A DNA stretch of 64,000 nucleotides from Erythrobacter sp. UBA1916 (GTDB lineage Bacteria > Pseudomonadota > Alphaproteobacteria > Sphingomonadales > Sphingomonadaceae), in the NCBI GenBank assembly GCA_002337385.1, contig DDFY01000030.1, positions 1 to 64,000 on the forward strand. The letters run 5' to 3'. Position 1 is the first letter of the stretch, and each line of letters begins with the position of its first letter. Of the stretch, positions 7,452 through 14,569 are shown one piece after another. The notes below the pieces were generated by a model. That model made no database searches. It saw only the letters and a program-made list of their open reading frames with translations, and was not told the origin of the DNA. The translations under genes were made by a program, and so were the position numbers.

Positions 7452-9155
7452 ATGGCATCTAGCCCAAACCCTACCCGTGATGACTTCGCCGCAATGCTCG
7501 ATGAGCAGCTCGGTGGCGCTGAAGGCGGCTTCGAAGGCCGCGTCGTCAAGGGCACCGTTACCAGCATCGAAAATGGCATGGCCATCATCGACGTCGGCCT
7601 CAAGAGCGAAGGCCGCGTCGCCCTCAAGGAATTCGAACGTGGCGAAGACGACCACGGCCTGAGCGTCGGCTCGGAAGTCGAGGTCTTCGTTGACCGCGTC
7701 GAGAACGCCGACGGCGAAGCCATGCTCAGCCGCGACCGCGCCCGCCGCGAAGCCGCCTGGGACAAGCTCGAAAGCGAGTTCGGCGAAGGCAAGCGCGTCG
7801 ATGGCCGCATCTTCGGCCGCGTGAAGGGCGGCTTCACCGTCGATCTCGACGGCGCCGTGGCCTTCCTGCCCGGCTCGCAGGTCGACATCCGCCCGGTGCG
7901 CGATGTCACCCCGCTGATGGACATGCAGCAGCCGTTCCAGATCCTCAAGATGGACCGTCGCCGCGGCAACATCGTCGTGTCGCGTCGCGCCGTTCTGGAA
8001 GAGACCCGCGCCGAACAGCGCAGCGAGCTGATCGACAAGCTGGCCGAAGGTCAGGTCGTCGACGGTGTGGTCAAGAACATCACCGACTACGGCGCCTTCG
8101 TGGACCTGGGCGGCATCGACGGCCTGCTTCACGTCACCGACATGAGCTACAAGCGCGTCAACCACCCGAGCGAGGTGATCGAGATCGGCCAGACCGTGAC
8201 CGTGCAGATCATCCGCATCAACGCCGACACGCAGCGCATCAGCCTCGGCATGAAGCAGCTTGAGAGCGATCCGTGGGAAGGCGTTGGCGCCAAGTACCCG
8301 ATCGGTGCCAAGATCACCGGCCAGGTCACCAACATCACCGAATACGGCGCCTTCGTGGAGCTGGAGCCGGGCATCGAAGGCCTGGTCCACGTTTCGGAGA
8401 TGAGCTGGACCAAGAAGAACGTCCACCCCGGCAAGATCGTCTCGACCTCGCAGGAAGTCGACGTCATGGTGCTCGAGGTCGACAGCGAAAAGCGTCGCAT
8501 CTCGCTTGGCCTCAAGCAGGCTCAGCGCAACCCGTGGGAAGAGTTCGCCGAATCGCACCCGATCGGTTCGACCGTCACCGGCGAAGTCAAGAACGCCACC
8601 GAGTTCGGCCTGTTCATCGGCCTGCCCGGCGACGTCGACGGCATGGTCCACATGTCGGACATCGCCTGGGGCATCTCGGGTGAAGACGCGCTGGCGCTGC
8701 ACCGCAAGGGTGAAGAGGTCCAGGCCGTCGTGCTCGATGTCGATGTCGACAAGGAGCGCATCAGCCTCGGCATGAAGCAGCTTGAGAAGGGCGCACCTTC
8801 GGCTGATGGCGTGGGCGACAGCTCGAGCCTGCGTCGTGGTGAAACCGTCACCGTCACCGTTCTGGAAGTCCGCGATGGCGGCCTCGAGGTTCAGGTCGGC
8901 GAAGACGGCGCAACCGGCTTCGTCAAGCGTTCGGACCTCGGCCGCGACCGCGACGAGCAGCGTCCGGACCGTTTCCAGGCTGGCCAGAAGGTCGATGCCA
9001 TGGTCACCGGCTTCGATCGTTCGAAGAAGCCCAACTTCTCGATCAAGGCGCTGCAGATCGCCGAAGAGAAGGAAGCTGTGGCACAGTTCGGTTCGGCCGA
9101 CTCGGGTGCTTCGCTGGGCGACATCCTCGGCGCCGCGCTGAAGAACAAGGACTGA
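7452..9155 (+). CDS. rpsA: 30S ribosomal protein S1
   Basis: S1 binds mRNA leader regions on the 30S subunit and starts translation of structured or weak-SD mRNAs. The 567-residue protein has six S1/OB-fold repeats from about residue 28 to 527. Repeats 3-6 contain clear GAFVDLGGIDGLLHVTDMS-type motifs and ISLGMKQL ends, as in family members. Repeats 1 and 2 are the divergent ribosome-binding ones. In many alphaproteobacteria rpsA is followed by ihfB; here it is followed by two hairpins and a glutathione-related pair. The ATG start at 7452 fits the family (MASSPNPTRDDFAAMLDE). Confidence 0.97.
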   Translation: MASSPNPTRDDFAAMLDEQLGGAEGGFEGRVVKGTVTSIENGMAIIDVGLKSEGRVALKEFERGEDDHGLSVGSEVEVFVDRVENADGEAMLSRDRARREAAWDKLESEFGEGKRVDGRIFGRVKGGFTVDLDGAVAFLPGSQVDIRPVRDVTPLMDMQQPFQILKMDRRRGNIVVSRRAVLEETRAEQRSELIDKLAEGQVVDGVVKNITDYGAFVDLGGIDGLLHVTDMSYKRVNHPSEVIEIGQTVTVQIIRINADTQRISLGMKQLESDPWEGVGAKYPIGAKITGQVTNITEYGAFVELEPGIEGLVHVSEMSWTKKNVHPGKIVSTSQEVDVMVLEVDSEKRRISLGLKQAQRNPWEEFAESHPIGSTVTGEVKNATEFGLFIGLPGDVDGMVHMSDIAWGISGEDALALHRKGEEVQAVVLDVDVDKERISLGMKQLEKGAPSADGVGDSSSLRRGETVTVTVLEVRDGGLEVQVGEDGATGFVKRSDLGRDRDEQRPDRFQAGQKVDAMVTGFDRSKKPNFSIKALQIAEEKEAVAQFGSADSGASLGDILGAALKNKD

Positions 9156-9167
9156 TCCTGTTGAGAG

Positions 9168-9189
9168 CGCCCGGCCATCCGGCCGGGCG
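9168..9189 (+). terminator. First hairpin downstream of rpsA
   Basis: A perfect 9-bp GC stem (CGCCCGGCC/GGCCGGGCG) with a 4-nt loop starts 12 nt after the rpsA stop. It is followed by a moderately pyrimidine-rich stretch rather than a true U-tract. Confidence 0.6.
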
Positions 9190-9202
9190 TCCTCGGACTT
9201 TC

Positions 9203-9241
9203 AGGAAGGCCCGCTTGCCCCATGGCAGGCGGGCCTTTCCT
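9203..9241 (+). terminator. Second hairpin downstream of rpsA
   Basis: A long stem pairs AGGAAGGCCCGCTTGCC with GGCAGGCGGGCCTTTCCT around a CCAT loop, with one mismatch and one bulge. Together with the hairpin at 9168-9189 it forms a tandem terminator or 3'-end protector for the abundant rpsA mRNA. Confidence 0.65.
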
Positions 9242-9264
9242 ACATGGGGCAAGGTGCGTAGAAC

Positions 9265-9678
9265 GTGGCCATGCAAGCCCACTGCCAATGCGGTGCCCTT
9301 CAGGCCTCGATCACCGATGACGTTCAGCCGACACCGGTGCTGTGCCATTGCGACGACTGCCAGAGGCGCAGCGGCTCTCCCTTCGGCGTGATCGCCTACT
9401 ATCCCGACAAGGCCGTCACCGTTTCGGGCGAGGCGCGCGAATACCGGCGCGGCTCCTATGCCGGCACCGCACTGACCAACGGTTTCTGCCCGCAGTGCGG
9501 CAGCACCGTCTACGTCCTGCTGGAAAAGGCTCCTGCGTTGATCGGAGTGCCCGTGGGCGCTTTCGCCGATCCCACCTTCCCCGCTCCTGTGCGGGCCGTA
9601 TGGGCGCAGCATCGCCACCCTTGGGTGAGCCTGCCCGATGACATCCCCAGTTTCGCAAGAGGTACCGACGGAAGATGA
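9265..9678 (+). CDS. GFA-family (glutathione-dependent formaldehyde-activating enzyme-like) protein
   Basis: This 137-residue Mss4-like fold protein has the zinc cysteines of the GFA family: Cys7 and Cys9, the CHCDDC group at residues 27-32, and Cys75/Cys78 in FCPQCGS. Named members accelerate formation of S-hydroxymethylglutathione from formaldehyde, but most bacterial members are uncharacterised. Its stop overlaps the ATG of gloB (ATGA), so the two glutathione-related genes are probably co-translated. A shared role in aldehyde detoxification is inferred from this. Confidence 0.88.
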   Translation: MAMQAHCQCGALQASITDDVQPTPVLCHCDDCQRRSGSPFGVIAYYPDKAVTVSGEAREYRRGSYAGTALTNGFCPQCGSTVYVLLEKAPALIGVPVGAFADPTFPAPVRAVWAQHRHPWVSLPDDIPSFARGTDGR

Positions 9679-10433
9679 CACTCGAACTCCACCAGTTCCC
9701 CTGCCTGTCCGACAACTACGGCTATCTGCTGCACGACACCGCCAGCGGTGAGACGACCTGCATCGACACCCCCGATGCCGAGGCCTACCTGCGCGAAGCC
9801 GAGGCGAAAGGCTGGCGCATTACCCAGATCTGGAACACCCACTGGCATGCCGACCACGCAGGCGGCAACGCAGCGATCAAGGCCGCGACCGGCTGCACGA
9901 TCTACGCCCCGCAGGAAGTGGCGGCGAAGTTCCCGCTCGATGTGGTGCTGGCGGGCGGCGACAGCGTCTCGCTGGGCGACAACACCGCGCAGGTCATCGA
10001 CGTGGGCGGCCATACCAAGGGCCACATCGCCTATCACTTGCCCGAAGCCGGTCTCGCCTTCGTGGGCGATTCGCTGTTTGCACTGGGATGCGGGCGCATG
10101 TTCGAGGGTACGCCCAAGCAGTTCTGGGCCAGCCTCGAACGGCTGCGCGCCCTGCCCGGCGATACGACGATCTGCTGCGCGCACGAGTACACGAAGGCCA
10201 ATGCCGCCTTCGCTCTGCATGCCGATCCGGGCAACGATGCGTTGATGGACTACGCCCGTGAAATCGACACCAAGCGCGCGGCGGGAAAGCCGACGGTCCC
10301 CTTCCCGCTGGCGCGCGAACTGGCAACCAACCCGTTCCTGCGCGCCGATGATCCCGACATGCAGGCCCACTGGGGCGGCGACAGCCCGGCGGAGACCTTC
10401 GCCGCGATCAGGGCGGCGAAGGACTCGTTCTAG
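9675..10433 (+). CDS. gloB: Hydroxyacylglutathione hydrolase (glyoxalase II)
   Basis: GloB hydrolyses S-D-lactoylglutathione to D-lactate and glutathione, the second step of methylglyoxal detoxification. The 252-residue metallo-beta-lactamase-fold protein has the dinuclear metal motif THWHADH (His56, His58, Asp60, His61). Further metal or substrate histidines lie in GGHTKGHIAYH and CAHEYT, and the C-terminal substrate domain ends with RADDPDMQAHWG. Length is typical. It is coupled to the upstream GFA gene and converges on the next gene with 6 bp between the stop codons. Confidence 0.96.
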   Translation: MTLELHQFPCLSDNYGYLLHDTASGETTCIDTPDAEAYLREAEAKGWRITQIWNTHWHADHAGGNAAIKAATGCTIYAPQEVAAKFPLDVVLAGGDSVSLGDNTAQVIDVGGHTKGHIAYHLPEAGLAFVGDSLFALGCGRMFEGTPKQFWASLERLRALPGDTTICCAHEYTKANAAFALHADPGNDALMDYAREIDTKRAAGKPTVPFPLARELATNPFLRADDPDMQAHWGGDSPAETFAAIRAAKDSF

Positions 10434-10439
10434 CTTGGC

Positions 10440-11054
10440 TTAATAGGCCGCGGTGAAGCGTGACCGGCTGTGGTTGTGCGCTTCCAGCTCGTCGACCATG
10501 GCGATGGCATAGTCGGCATAGCTGATCTTGCTCTCGCCATTGGCATCGACCACCAGTTCCTCGGTGCCGAGCCGGAAGCTTCCAGGCCCTTGCCGCTCGC
10601 CGACGAAGATCTGCATGGCGGGCGAGAAGAAGGTCCAGTCGACCTCCTGCTCCTTGCGCAGCGTATCGAGGAAGTGGATGCCGCCGATCACGAACGGTTT
10701 GATGTTCTCCGGGAAGTCGGGCGAATCGTAAAGCCGCACGCCGTCGGCATTCTTGAGGCTCGCCGCGCCGCCCATCACCAGCAGGCGCGGAACGCCTGCC
10801 GCCTTGACCGCGCCCAGCAGATGTTCGGCGGTGACGTTGAAGTGAAGCGCGCTGATAACCGCATCGACACCCTTGATCGCCTCGGCAAGCGCCTCGGCAT
10901 CTTCGGCATCGCATTGCTTGGCGGTCACCCCGTCAGAGGCCGGGATCGCCTCCGGGTGACGCGACAGGCCGAGAACCTCGTGCCCCCGCGCAGCCGCTTC
11001 CTTGGCAATTTCGGAGCCGCCCTTGCCGCTCGCACCCAGTACCGCAATCTTCAT
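10440..11054 (-). CDS. NAD(P)-binding Rossmann-fold protein (NmrA/SDR-like)
   Basis: The 204-residue protein opens with MKIAVLGASGKGG, a dinucleotide-binding glycine motif at residues 8-14. VDAVISALH and LLVMGGAASL follow, and there is a TFFSPAMQIF segment typical of YwnB/YesF-like atypical short-chain dehydrogenases. The substrate is unknown. The ATG at 11054 is chosen because GGGAG lies 9 nt upstream. An in-frame ATG at 11063 has no usable spacing. The leader contains a strong inverted repeat that includes this ribosome binding site (separate entry). Confidence 0.85.
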   Translation of the reverse strand: MKIAVLGASGKGGSEIAKEAAARGHEVLGLSRHPEAIPASDGVTAKQCDAEDAEALAEAIKGVDAVISALHFNVTAEHLLGAVKAAGVPRLLVMGGAASLKNADGVRLYDSPDFPENIKPFVIGGIHFLDTLRKEQEVDWTFFSPAMQIFVGERQGPGSFRLGTEELVVDANGESKISYADYAIAMVDELEAHNHSRSRFTAAY

Positions 11055-11060
11055 CTCTCT

Positions 11061-11089
11061 CATCTCCCGATTGTTCAGATCGGGAGATG
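11061..11089 (-). promoter_or_regulatory. 11-bp perfect inverted repeat covering the ribosome binding site
   Basis: The arms CATCTCCCGAT and ATCGGGAGATG are separated by 7 nt and end 6 nt before the start codon of the NAD(P)-binding gene. In mRNA the 3' arm contains the GGGAG ribosome binding site, so folding would hide it. As DNA it could be an operator. Either way it is placed to control this gene. Confidence 0.6.
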
Positions 11090-11120
11090 GGCTAGCCATG
11101 CGGACGCGGCAAGGCAAAGC

Positions 11121-11150
11121 ACAAAAGAAAACCCCCGCCGAAGCGGGGGC
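11121..11150 (-). terminator. Intrinsic terminator of the F0 ATP synthase operon
   Basis: Read on the minus strand, a perfect 7-bp GC stem (CCCCCGC/GCGGGGG) closes on a UUCG tetraloop and is followed by TTTTCTTTTGT. It lies 27 nt after the atpF stop codon. This is a textbook Rho-independent terminator. Confidence 0.9.
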
Positions 11151-11176
11151 ATCCTTCGCACCAAAAATGGCGCGGA

Positions 11177-11749
11177 TCAGATCGCGGCGATTGCCTTGTC
11201 GGCCAGCGCCTTGTCAGCTGCTGCATCGTGGCCCTCGGCAATGAGGCTTGCCGCAGCCTTAGTCGACGCATCAGCCGCCCGTGCCTTCAGCTCCTTGATC
11301 GCCTGACGCTCGGCAGCAGCGATCTTGTCGGTAGCCATCTGCTCGCGGCGAGCGATAGTAGCAGCCGTATCGGCCTCGGCCTTGGCGACGATCGCCTCAG
11401 CTTCCTGCCGCGCGCCGTCGAGCATAGCCTCGGCGTCCTTTTCGGCACCGGCAATCTTGGCGGCATATTCCGCGCGCAAGGTCTCGGCCTCGGCCCGCAA
11501 CTGCTTGGCCTCATCAAGGTTCGCCTTGATCGCGGCGATCTTGGCATCGAGCCCGCCGCCGATCGACTTGTGCACGCCCTTCCACACCAGCACGATGAGG
11601 AACACGAGCATGGACAGGCCGACCCAGCCACCTGGCGTCAGGCCAAGCGCGATCGGTTCAGCATGCTCAACATGAGCGCCGTGACCTTCGGCCTCGAACA
11701 CTGCGGGGCTCTCGACTTCGAACACCTGAGGGGGTTCCGGATTAGCCAT
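11177..11749 (-). CDS. atpF: F0F1 ATP synthase subunit b
   Basis: One of the two peripheral-stalk subunits linking membrane F0 to the F1 head. The 190-residue protein has an N-terminal extension rich in Glu and Pro, one membrane span near residues 38-58 (VGLSMLVFLIVLVWKGV), then a long charged Ala/Glu/Lys coiled coil to the C-terminus. Order on the minus strand is atpI-type gene, atpB, atpE, b', b, the usual photosynthetic-bacteria and alphaproteobacterial pattern with F1 genes elsewhere. Its start overlaps the end of b' by 8 nt. Confidence 0.93.
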   Translation of the reverse strand: MANPEPPQVFEVESPAVFEAEGHGAHVEHAEPIALGLTPGGWVGLSMLVFLIVLVWKGVHKSIGGGLDAKIAAIKANLDEAKQLRAEAETLRAEYAAKIAGAEKDAEAMLDGARQEAEAIVAKAEADTAATIARREQMATDKIAAAERQAIKELKARAADASTKAAASLIAEGHDAAADKALADKAIAAI

Positions 11750-12236
11750 GGGCCATCGCTTTCTTCACCGCACTCAGGGCGGCAGTCTGATCCACGTTAA
11801 CGCCAGCGAAGCGCGAAACGATCTCCTTGGCCGCATCGGCAGCCACGGCTTCGATCTCACTTGCTGCCGCATCGCGCGAAGCGGCGATGCGGGCTTCGGC
11901 TTCGGCCATACGGGCATCGAGCCCCGCCTGCACTTCGGCAAGTCGTGCCTCGGTGCTGGCCTGGGCCTTGCCCTTGGCCTCACCCACGAGCGCCTGCGCC
12001 GAAGCGCGGTTGGCATTCTCGCGGGTACGCCAGGCCTCTTCCTCGGCATCGGCGGCATCGCGCGCGGCCTGAGCCGCGGCGAGGTCGTCGGCGATCTGCT
12101 TGTCGCGCAGGCCCACCGTGTCCATCACCTTGGGCACCATGCCCTTACCGATAACGAAGAACAGGATGCCGAACACCAGCAACAGCCAAAACAGCTGGCT
12201 GGCAAAGGTCTCGGACATCTGGGCTATCTGAGGCAT
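11742..12236 (-). CDS. atpF2: F0F1 ATP synthase subunit b' (second b-type subunit)
   Basis: This 164-residue stalk subunit pairs with subunit b to form the b/b' heterodimer typical of alphaproteobacteria. It starts MPQIAQMSETFASQLFWLLLVFGILFF, giving a single membrane span at about residues 13-32. KGMVPKV and a long heptad-like Ala/Glu/Arg coiled coil follow. The short N-terminus before the span distinguishes it from the other b subunit. The gene is called atpG or atpX in some annotations. It is separated from atpE by an 82-bp spacer with a hairpin. Confidence 0.92.
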   Translation of the reverse strand: MPQIAQMSETFASQLFWLLLVFGILFFVIGKGMVPKVMDTVGLRDKQIADDLAAAQAARDAADAEEEAWRTRENANRASAQALVGEAKGKAQASTEARLAEVQAGLDARMAEAEARIAASRDAAASEIEAVAADAAKEIVSRFAGVNVDQTAALSAVKKAMAHG

Positions 12237-12280
12237 GGACGGATTCCGGCTATGGTCTGGTGAGCTACGCTTGAACGGTC

Positions 12281-12311
12281 AGGCCGAGGCACCCTTAGGC
12301 GCGCCCGGCCT
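12281..12311 (-). other. Intercistronic hairpin between atpE and b' gene
   Basis: An imperfect stem (AGGCCG plus GGC-CC pairs, one bulge) closes on a TAAG loop, 8 nt past the atpE stop on the minus strand. No U-tract follows. Such a stem could protect the 3' end of atpE mRNA or partly terminate, raising subunit c relative to the single-copy stalk subunits. This role is inferred. Confidence 0.45.
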
Positions 12312-12318
12312 AGCCAAA

Positions 12319-12546
12319 TCAGGCGACGAAGATCAGGATCATCGCGACGACGAACGACAGCAGGCCGAGAAGTTCGGCAGCCGCGAAGCCGATGAACAGG
12401 CGGCCCTGCTGGCCATCAGCCGCGCCCGGGTTGCGCAGCGCGCTCTCGAGGAACGAGGCGAAAACATTGCCCACACCGAGCGAGGCCAGACCGGCACCAA
12501 CCGCAGCGAGACCGGCACCCAACAGCTTTGCAGCTTCTGCATCCAT
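12319..12546 (-). CDS. atpE: F0F1 ATP synthase subunit c
   Basis: The 75-residue proteolipid forms the proton-carrying rotor ring. It has two hydrophobic helices joined by a polar loop (LRNPGAADGQQGRLF). The glycine-rich first helix is GAGLAAVGAGLASLGVG. The proton-binding carboxylate is Glu58 in FIGFAAAELLGLL. A carboxylate followed by no Na+-ligand pattern fits a proton enzyme. Between atpB and the b' gene, as expected. Confidence 0.96.
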   Translation of the reverse strand: MDAEAAKLLGAGLAAVGAGLASLGVGNVFASFLESALRNPGAADGQQGRLFIGFAAAELLGLLSFVVAMILIFVA

Positions 12547-12593
12547 GATAAAAACCCTTCCTTTAGAACTTAATAAACAGGTAACTTGCGAAC

Positions 12594-13385
12594 TTAGTGC
12601 AGGTGCTCGGCGTCGTTGATGTAAAGCGACGTAAGCAGTGCGAAAACGTAAGCCTGGATGCCGGCGACGAGCAGTTCGAGCGCGCAGATGGCAATCATCA
12701 GGATGAAGCTGGGGCCGCCGATCAGCACGCCATAGCCGGGACCGGCATTGGCAGCGTCGATCACGAAGCTGGACAGCACCTCAAGCAGCACGTGCCCGCT
12801 CATCATGGCCACGAACAGACGCAGGCCGAGGCTGAAGGGACGGAACAGGAAGCTGATCAGCTCGATCACGAAGATCAAAGGAATCATCAGCGTGGGCGTG
12901 CCGTGGGGCACGAACAGGCTGAAGAAGTGCAGCCCATGCTTCCAGAAGCCGACCACCAGCACGATGGCGAAGGTCATGATGGCAAGCACGCCGGTGACGG
13001 TGAAGTGGCTGGTGAAGGTGAAGGCATGCACACCCGCCATGGCGAGCGGCAGCGGGATCAGGCCCAGCAGGTTCGCGAACAGGATGAACATGAACAGGGT
13101 GAAGACATAAGGCACATATTTGCGCCCTTCCTTGCCCATGTTCGCCTCGAGCAGGTCGTCGATGAAGCCGGTCATCGTCTCGACCGCCATCTGCCAGCGA
13201 CCGGGCACAACTTCACGCTTCATGCCGCCGATCATAAAGATCCACAGCGCGATGCCCGCGATCAACATCCACAGCGCGGAATTCGTGAAGGCGATATTGT
13301 ATCCGGCAATGGTCCAATCGGAGCCGAACAGCGGCTCGATAGCGAACTGGTGCATCGGATCGACTTTGGCGGTGTCTGCGGCCAC
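12594..13385 (-). CDS. atpB: F0F1 ATP synthase subunit a
   Basis: Subunit a forms the proton half-channels against the c ring. The protein has five to six membrane spans and the essential Arg in SLGLRLFVAMMSGHVLLEVL, plus ALELLVAGIQAYVFALLTSLY near the C-terminus. I place the start at GTG 13385 (then AADTAKVDPMHQFAIEPLFG, 263 residues) because this matches family N-termini. The frame also allows a TTG at 13418, which adds an atypical 11-residue extension. Located between the atpI-like gene and atpE. Confidence 0.94.
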   Translation of the reverse strand: MAADTAKVDPMHQFAIEPLFGSDWTIAGYNIAFTNSALWMLIAGIALWIFMIGGMKREVVPGRWQMAVETMTGFIDDLLEANMGKEGRKYVPYVFTLFMFILFANLLGLIPLPLAMAGVHAFTFTSHFTVTGVLAIMTFAIVLVVGFWKHGLHFFSLFVPHGTPTLMIPLIFVIELISFLFRPFSLGLRLFVAMMSGHVLLEVLSSFVIDAANAGPGYGVLIGGPSFILMIAICALELLVAGIQAYVFALLTSLYINDAEHLH

Positions 13386-13437
13386 GTCTATCTTCTCGCC
13401 TCTAACTAGCTGCAACAAACGCCCCTAATCGTAAGCT

Positions 13438-13752
13438 TCAGGGGCGCTTGCTGGTTATCCGGATAATGTTCCTGAAGCCGACAACTATTCCGAGGAACAG
13501 CATCACCAACAGACCCCAAGGTGCTGTCCCGGCCAACTGGTCAATCGCCCAGCCCACCAGCGCACCTCCAAGAATCCCTCCGAGCAGATAGGAAAGCACG
13601 CGATTGCCGAGCTTTTCGCCCTCGCTTGCTCCCTGCACGGTCGGCCTGTTGCGCTGCTCTTCTCGCTCGCGGGCGGCTGCAAGCCGCTTCTCGAGCGCGT
13701 CGATCCGCGCATCTTCACCGATGGATTCCCGGGCGGGTTTCTTGTCGCTCAT
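13438..13752 (-). CDS. atpI: AtpZ/AtpI-family protein
   Basis: This 104-residue protein has a charged N-terminal half (coiled coil around residues 15-35). Two membrane spans follow (VLSYLLGGILGGALVGWAI and GLLVMLFLGIVVGFRNII), the AtpI/AtpZ pattern. It is the first gene of the F0 operon, where this family sits. Proposed roles are assembly of the c ring and Mg2+ supply to the synthase. Its stop lies 52 bp upstream of atpB. The 133-bp gap before it contains no gene and probably holds the operon promoter. Confidence 0.88.
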   Translation of the reverse strand: MSDKKPARESIGEDARIDALEKRLAAAREREEQRNRPTVQGASEGEKLGNRVLSYLLGGILGGALVGWAIDQLAGTAPWGLLVMLFLGIVVGFRNIIRITSKRP

Positions 13753-13885
13753 GACTTTCCCTACATGGGATAGACACTTGCACGCAATACTAACCGCCGA
13801 AGGCGTGTGCCCCTTAGGCGGGGGCTACCGGCGAGTCAACCGCAGGTGCGGCAGTGCAGCGTGGATGTCTGCAAGCGCGCGCCTA

Positions 13886-14287
13886 TCAAGGGCAGCGCGG
13901 ATCGCGATCGGGCGAAGAGGCAGTTCGCGCCGTCCACTGACCGGTCGAATAGGCGACATACATTTCGCCCGGTTCGGTCCGCGATATGGCAAGACAGCCA
14001 GCGGTGAAGGCATATTCCTCAAGCGTGGCGCCCTTGGCCTGCGCCTGCTCGGCATAAACCGCGCGGCGGCGGATATTGATGTCGTCCACCATCGCCCGCA
14101 GCTGGGCAGTGCCTGAGCCAACCACGCCAAGATAGCCATCCATCTTCTCACCCACCTGACCGGCGGCACGGGCGGCGGCATAGGCCGGGTCGCGCTGCGC
14201 CATGGCAGGGCTCATCGCCAGGCCGAGGCCGAGCAAGGCGGCGGCGCCGCTGGCAAGCCAAATCCGGGTCTTTGCGGTCTTAGTCAT
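13886..14287 (-). CDS. ydbL: YdbL family (DUF1318) periplasmic protein
   Basis: The 133-residue precursor begins with a signal peptide (MTKTAKTRIWLASG then a hydrophobic core, cleavage likely after AMA). The DUF1318 domain follows (GQVGEKMDGYLGVV, then DINIRRRAVYAEQA). It is the third gene of the ydbH-ynbE-ydbL set, as in E. coli. There YdbL is a small periplasmic partner that modulates the YdbH-YnbE complex. The start at 14287 is chosen over the upstream ATG at 14332 because it gives a proper signal peptide. Confidence 0.88.
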   Translation of the reverse strand: MTKTAKTRIWLASGAAALLGLGLAMSPAMAQRDPAYAAARAAGQVGEKMDGYLGVVGSGTAQLRAMVDDINIRRRAVYAEQAQAKGATLEEYAFTAGCLAISRTEPGEMYVAYSTGQWTARTASSPDRDPRCP

Positions 14288-14309
14288 GGTCTCTTCCTTC
14301 GCACCGACA

Positions 14310-14507
14310 TCAGAAGATGTCGGAATTTTCATCCAGCGTGTTGCCGGCGTCTTCCGCCAGCCGATAAATCACTTCCTGGGTGATATTGATGTTGAGCTCG
14401 ATCACGATCGGCTCGGTCGGGGCTTCGAGCTTGATGCATCCTGCCAGCAGGATCGGCCCAAGCAGCGCCACCCCCATCATTATCCCCCGGCCGGCTTTCG
14501 TGTTCAT
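14310..14507 (-). CDS. ynbE: YnbE family outer-membrane lipoprotein
   Basis: A 65-residue lipoprotein precursor with lipobox LLAGC ahead of Cys24 and the YnbE core IELNINITQEVIYRL. In E. coli YnbE is an outer-membrane lipoprotein that multimerises and receives the end of YdbH. ATG 14507 with GGGGAG just upstream is the start; a longer frame to 14573 overlaps ydbH and was not used. The gene is 62 bp after ydbH and 22 bp before ydbL on the same strand. Confidence 0.88.
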   Translation of the reverse strand: MNTKAGRGIMMGVALLGPILLAGCIKLEAPTEPIVIELNINITQEVIYRLAEDAGNTLDENSDIF

Positions 14508-14569
14508 ATTGCTCCCCGTTCTGGGGGGCTTATGCGCGCGAAACGCAGGCGTGGTCAATTTGACATTGG

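Noticed and set aside
7224..8702. 492-residue reverse frame over rpsA
   Set aside because: Its His/Asp-rich, repetitive composition mirrors the S1 repeats on the other strand.
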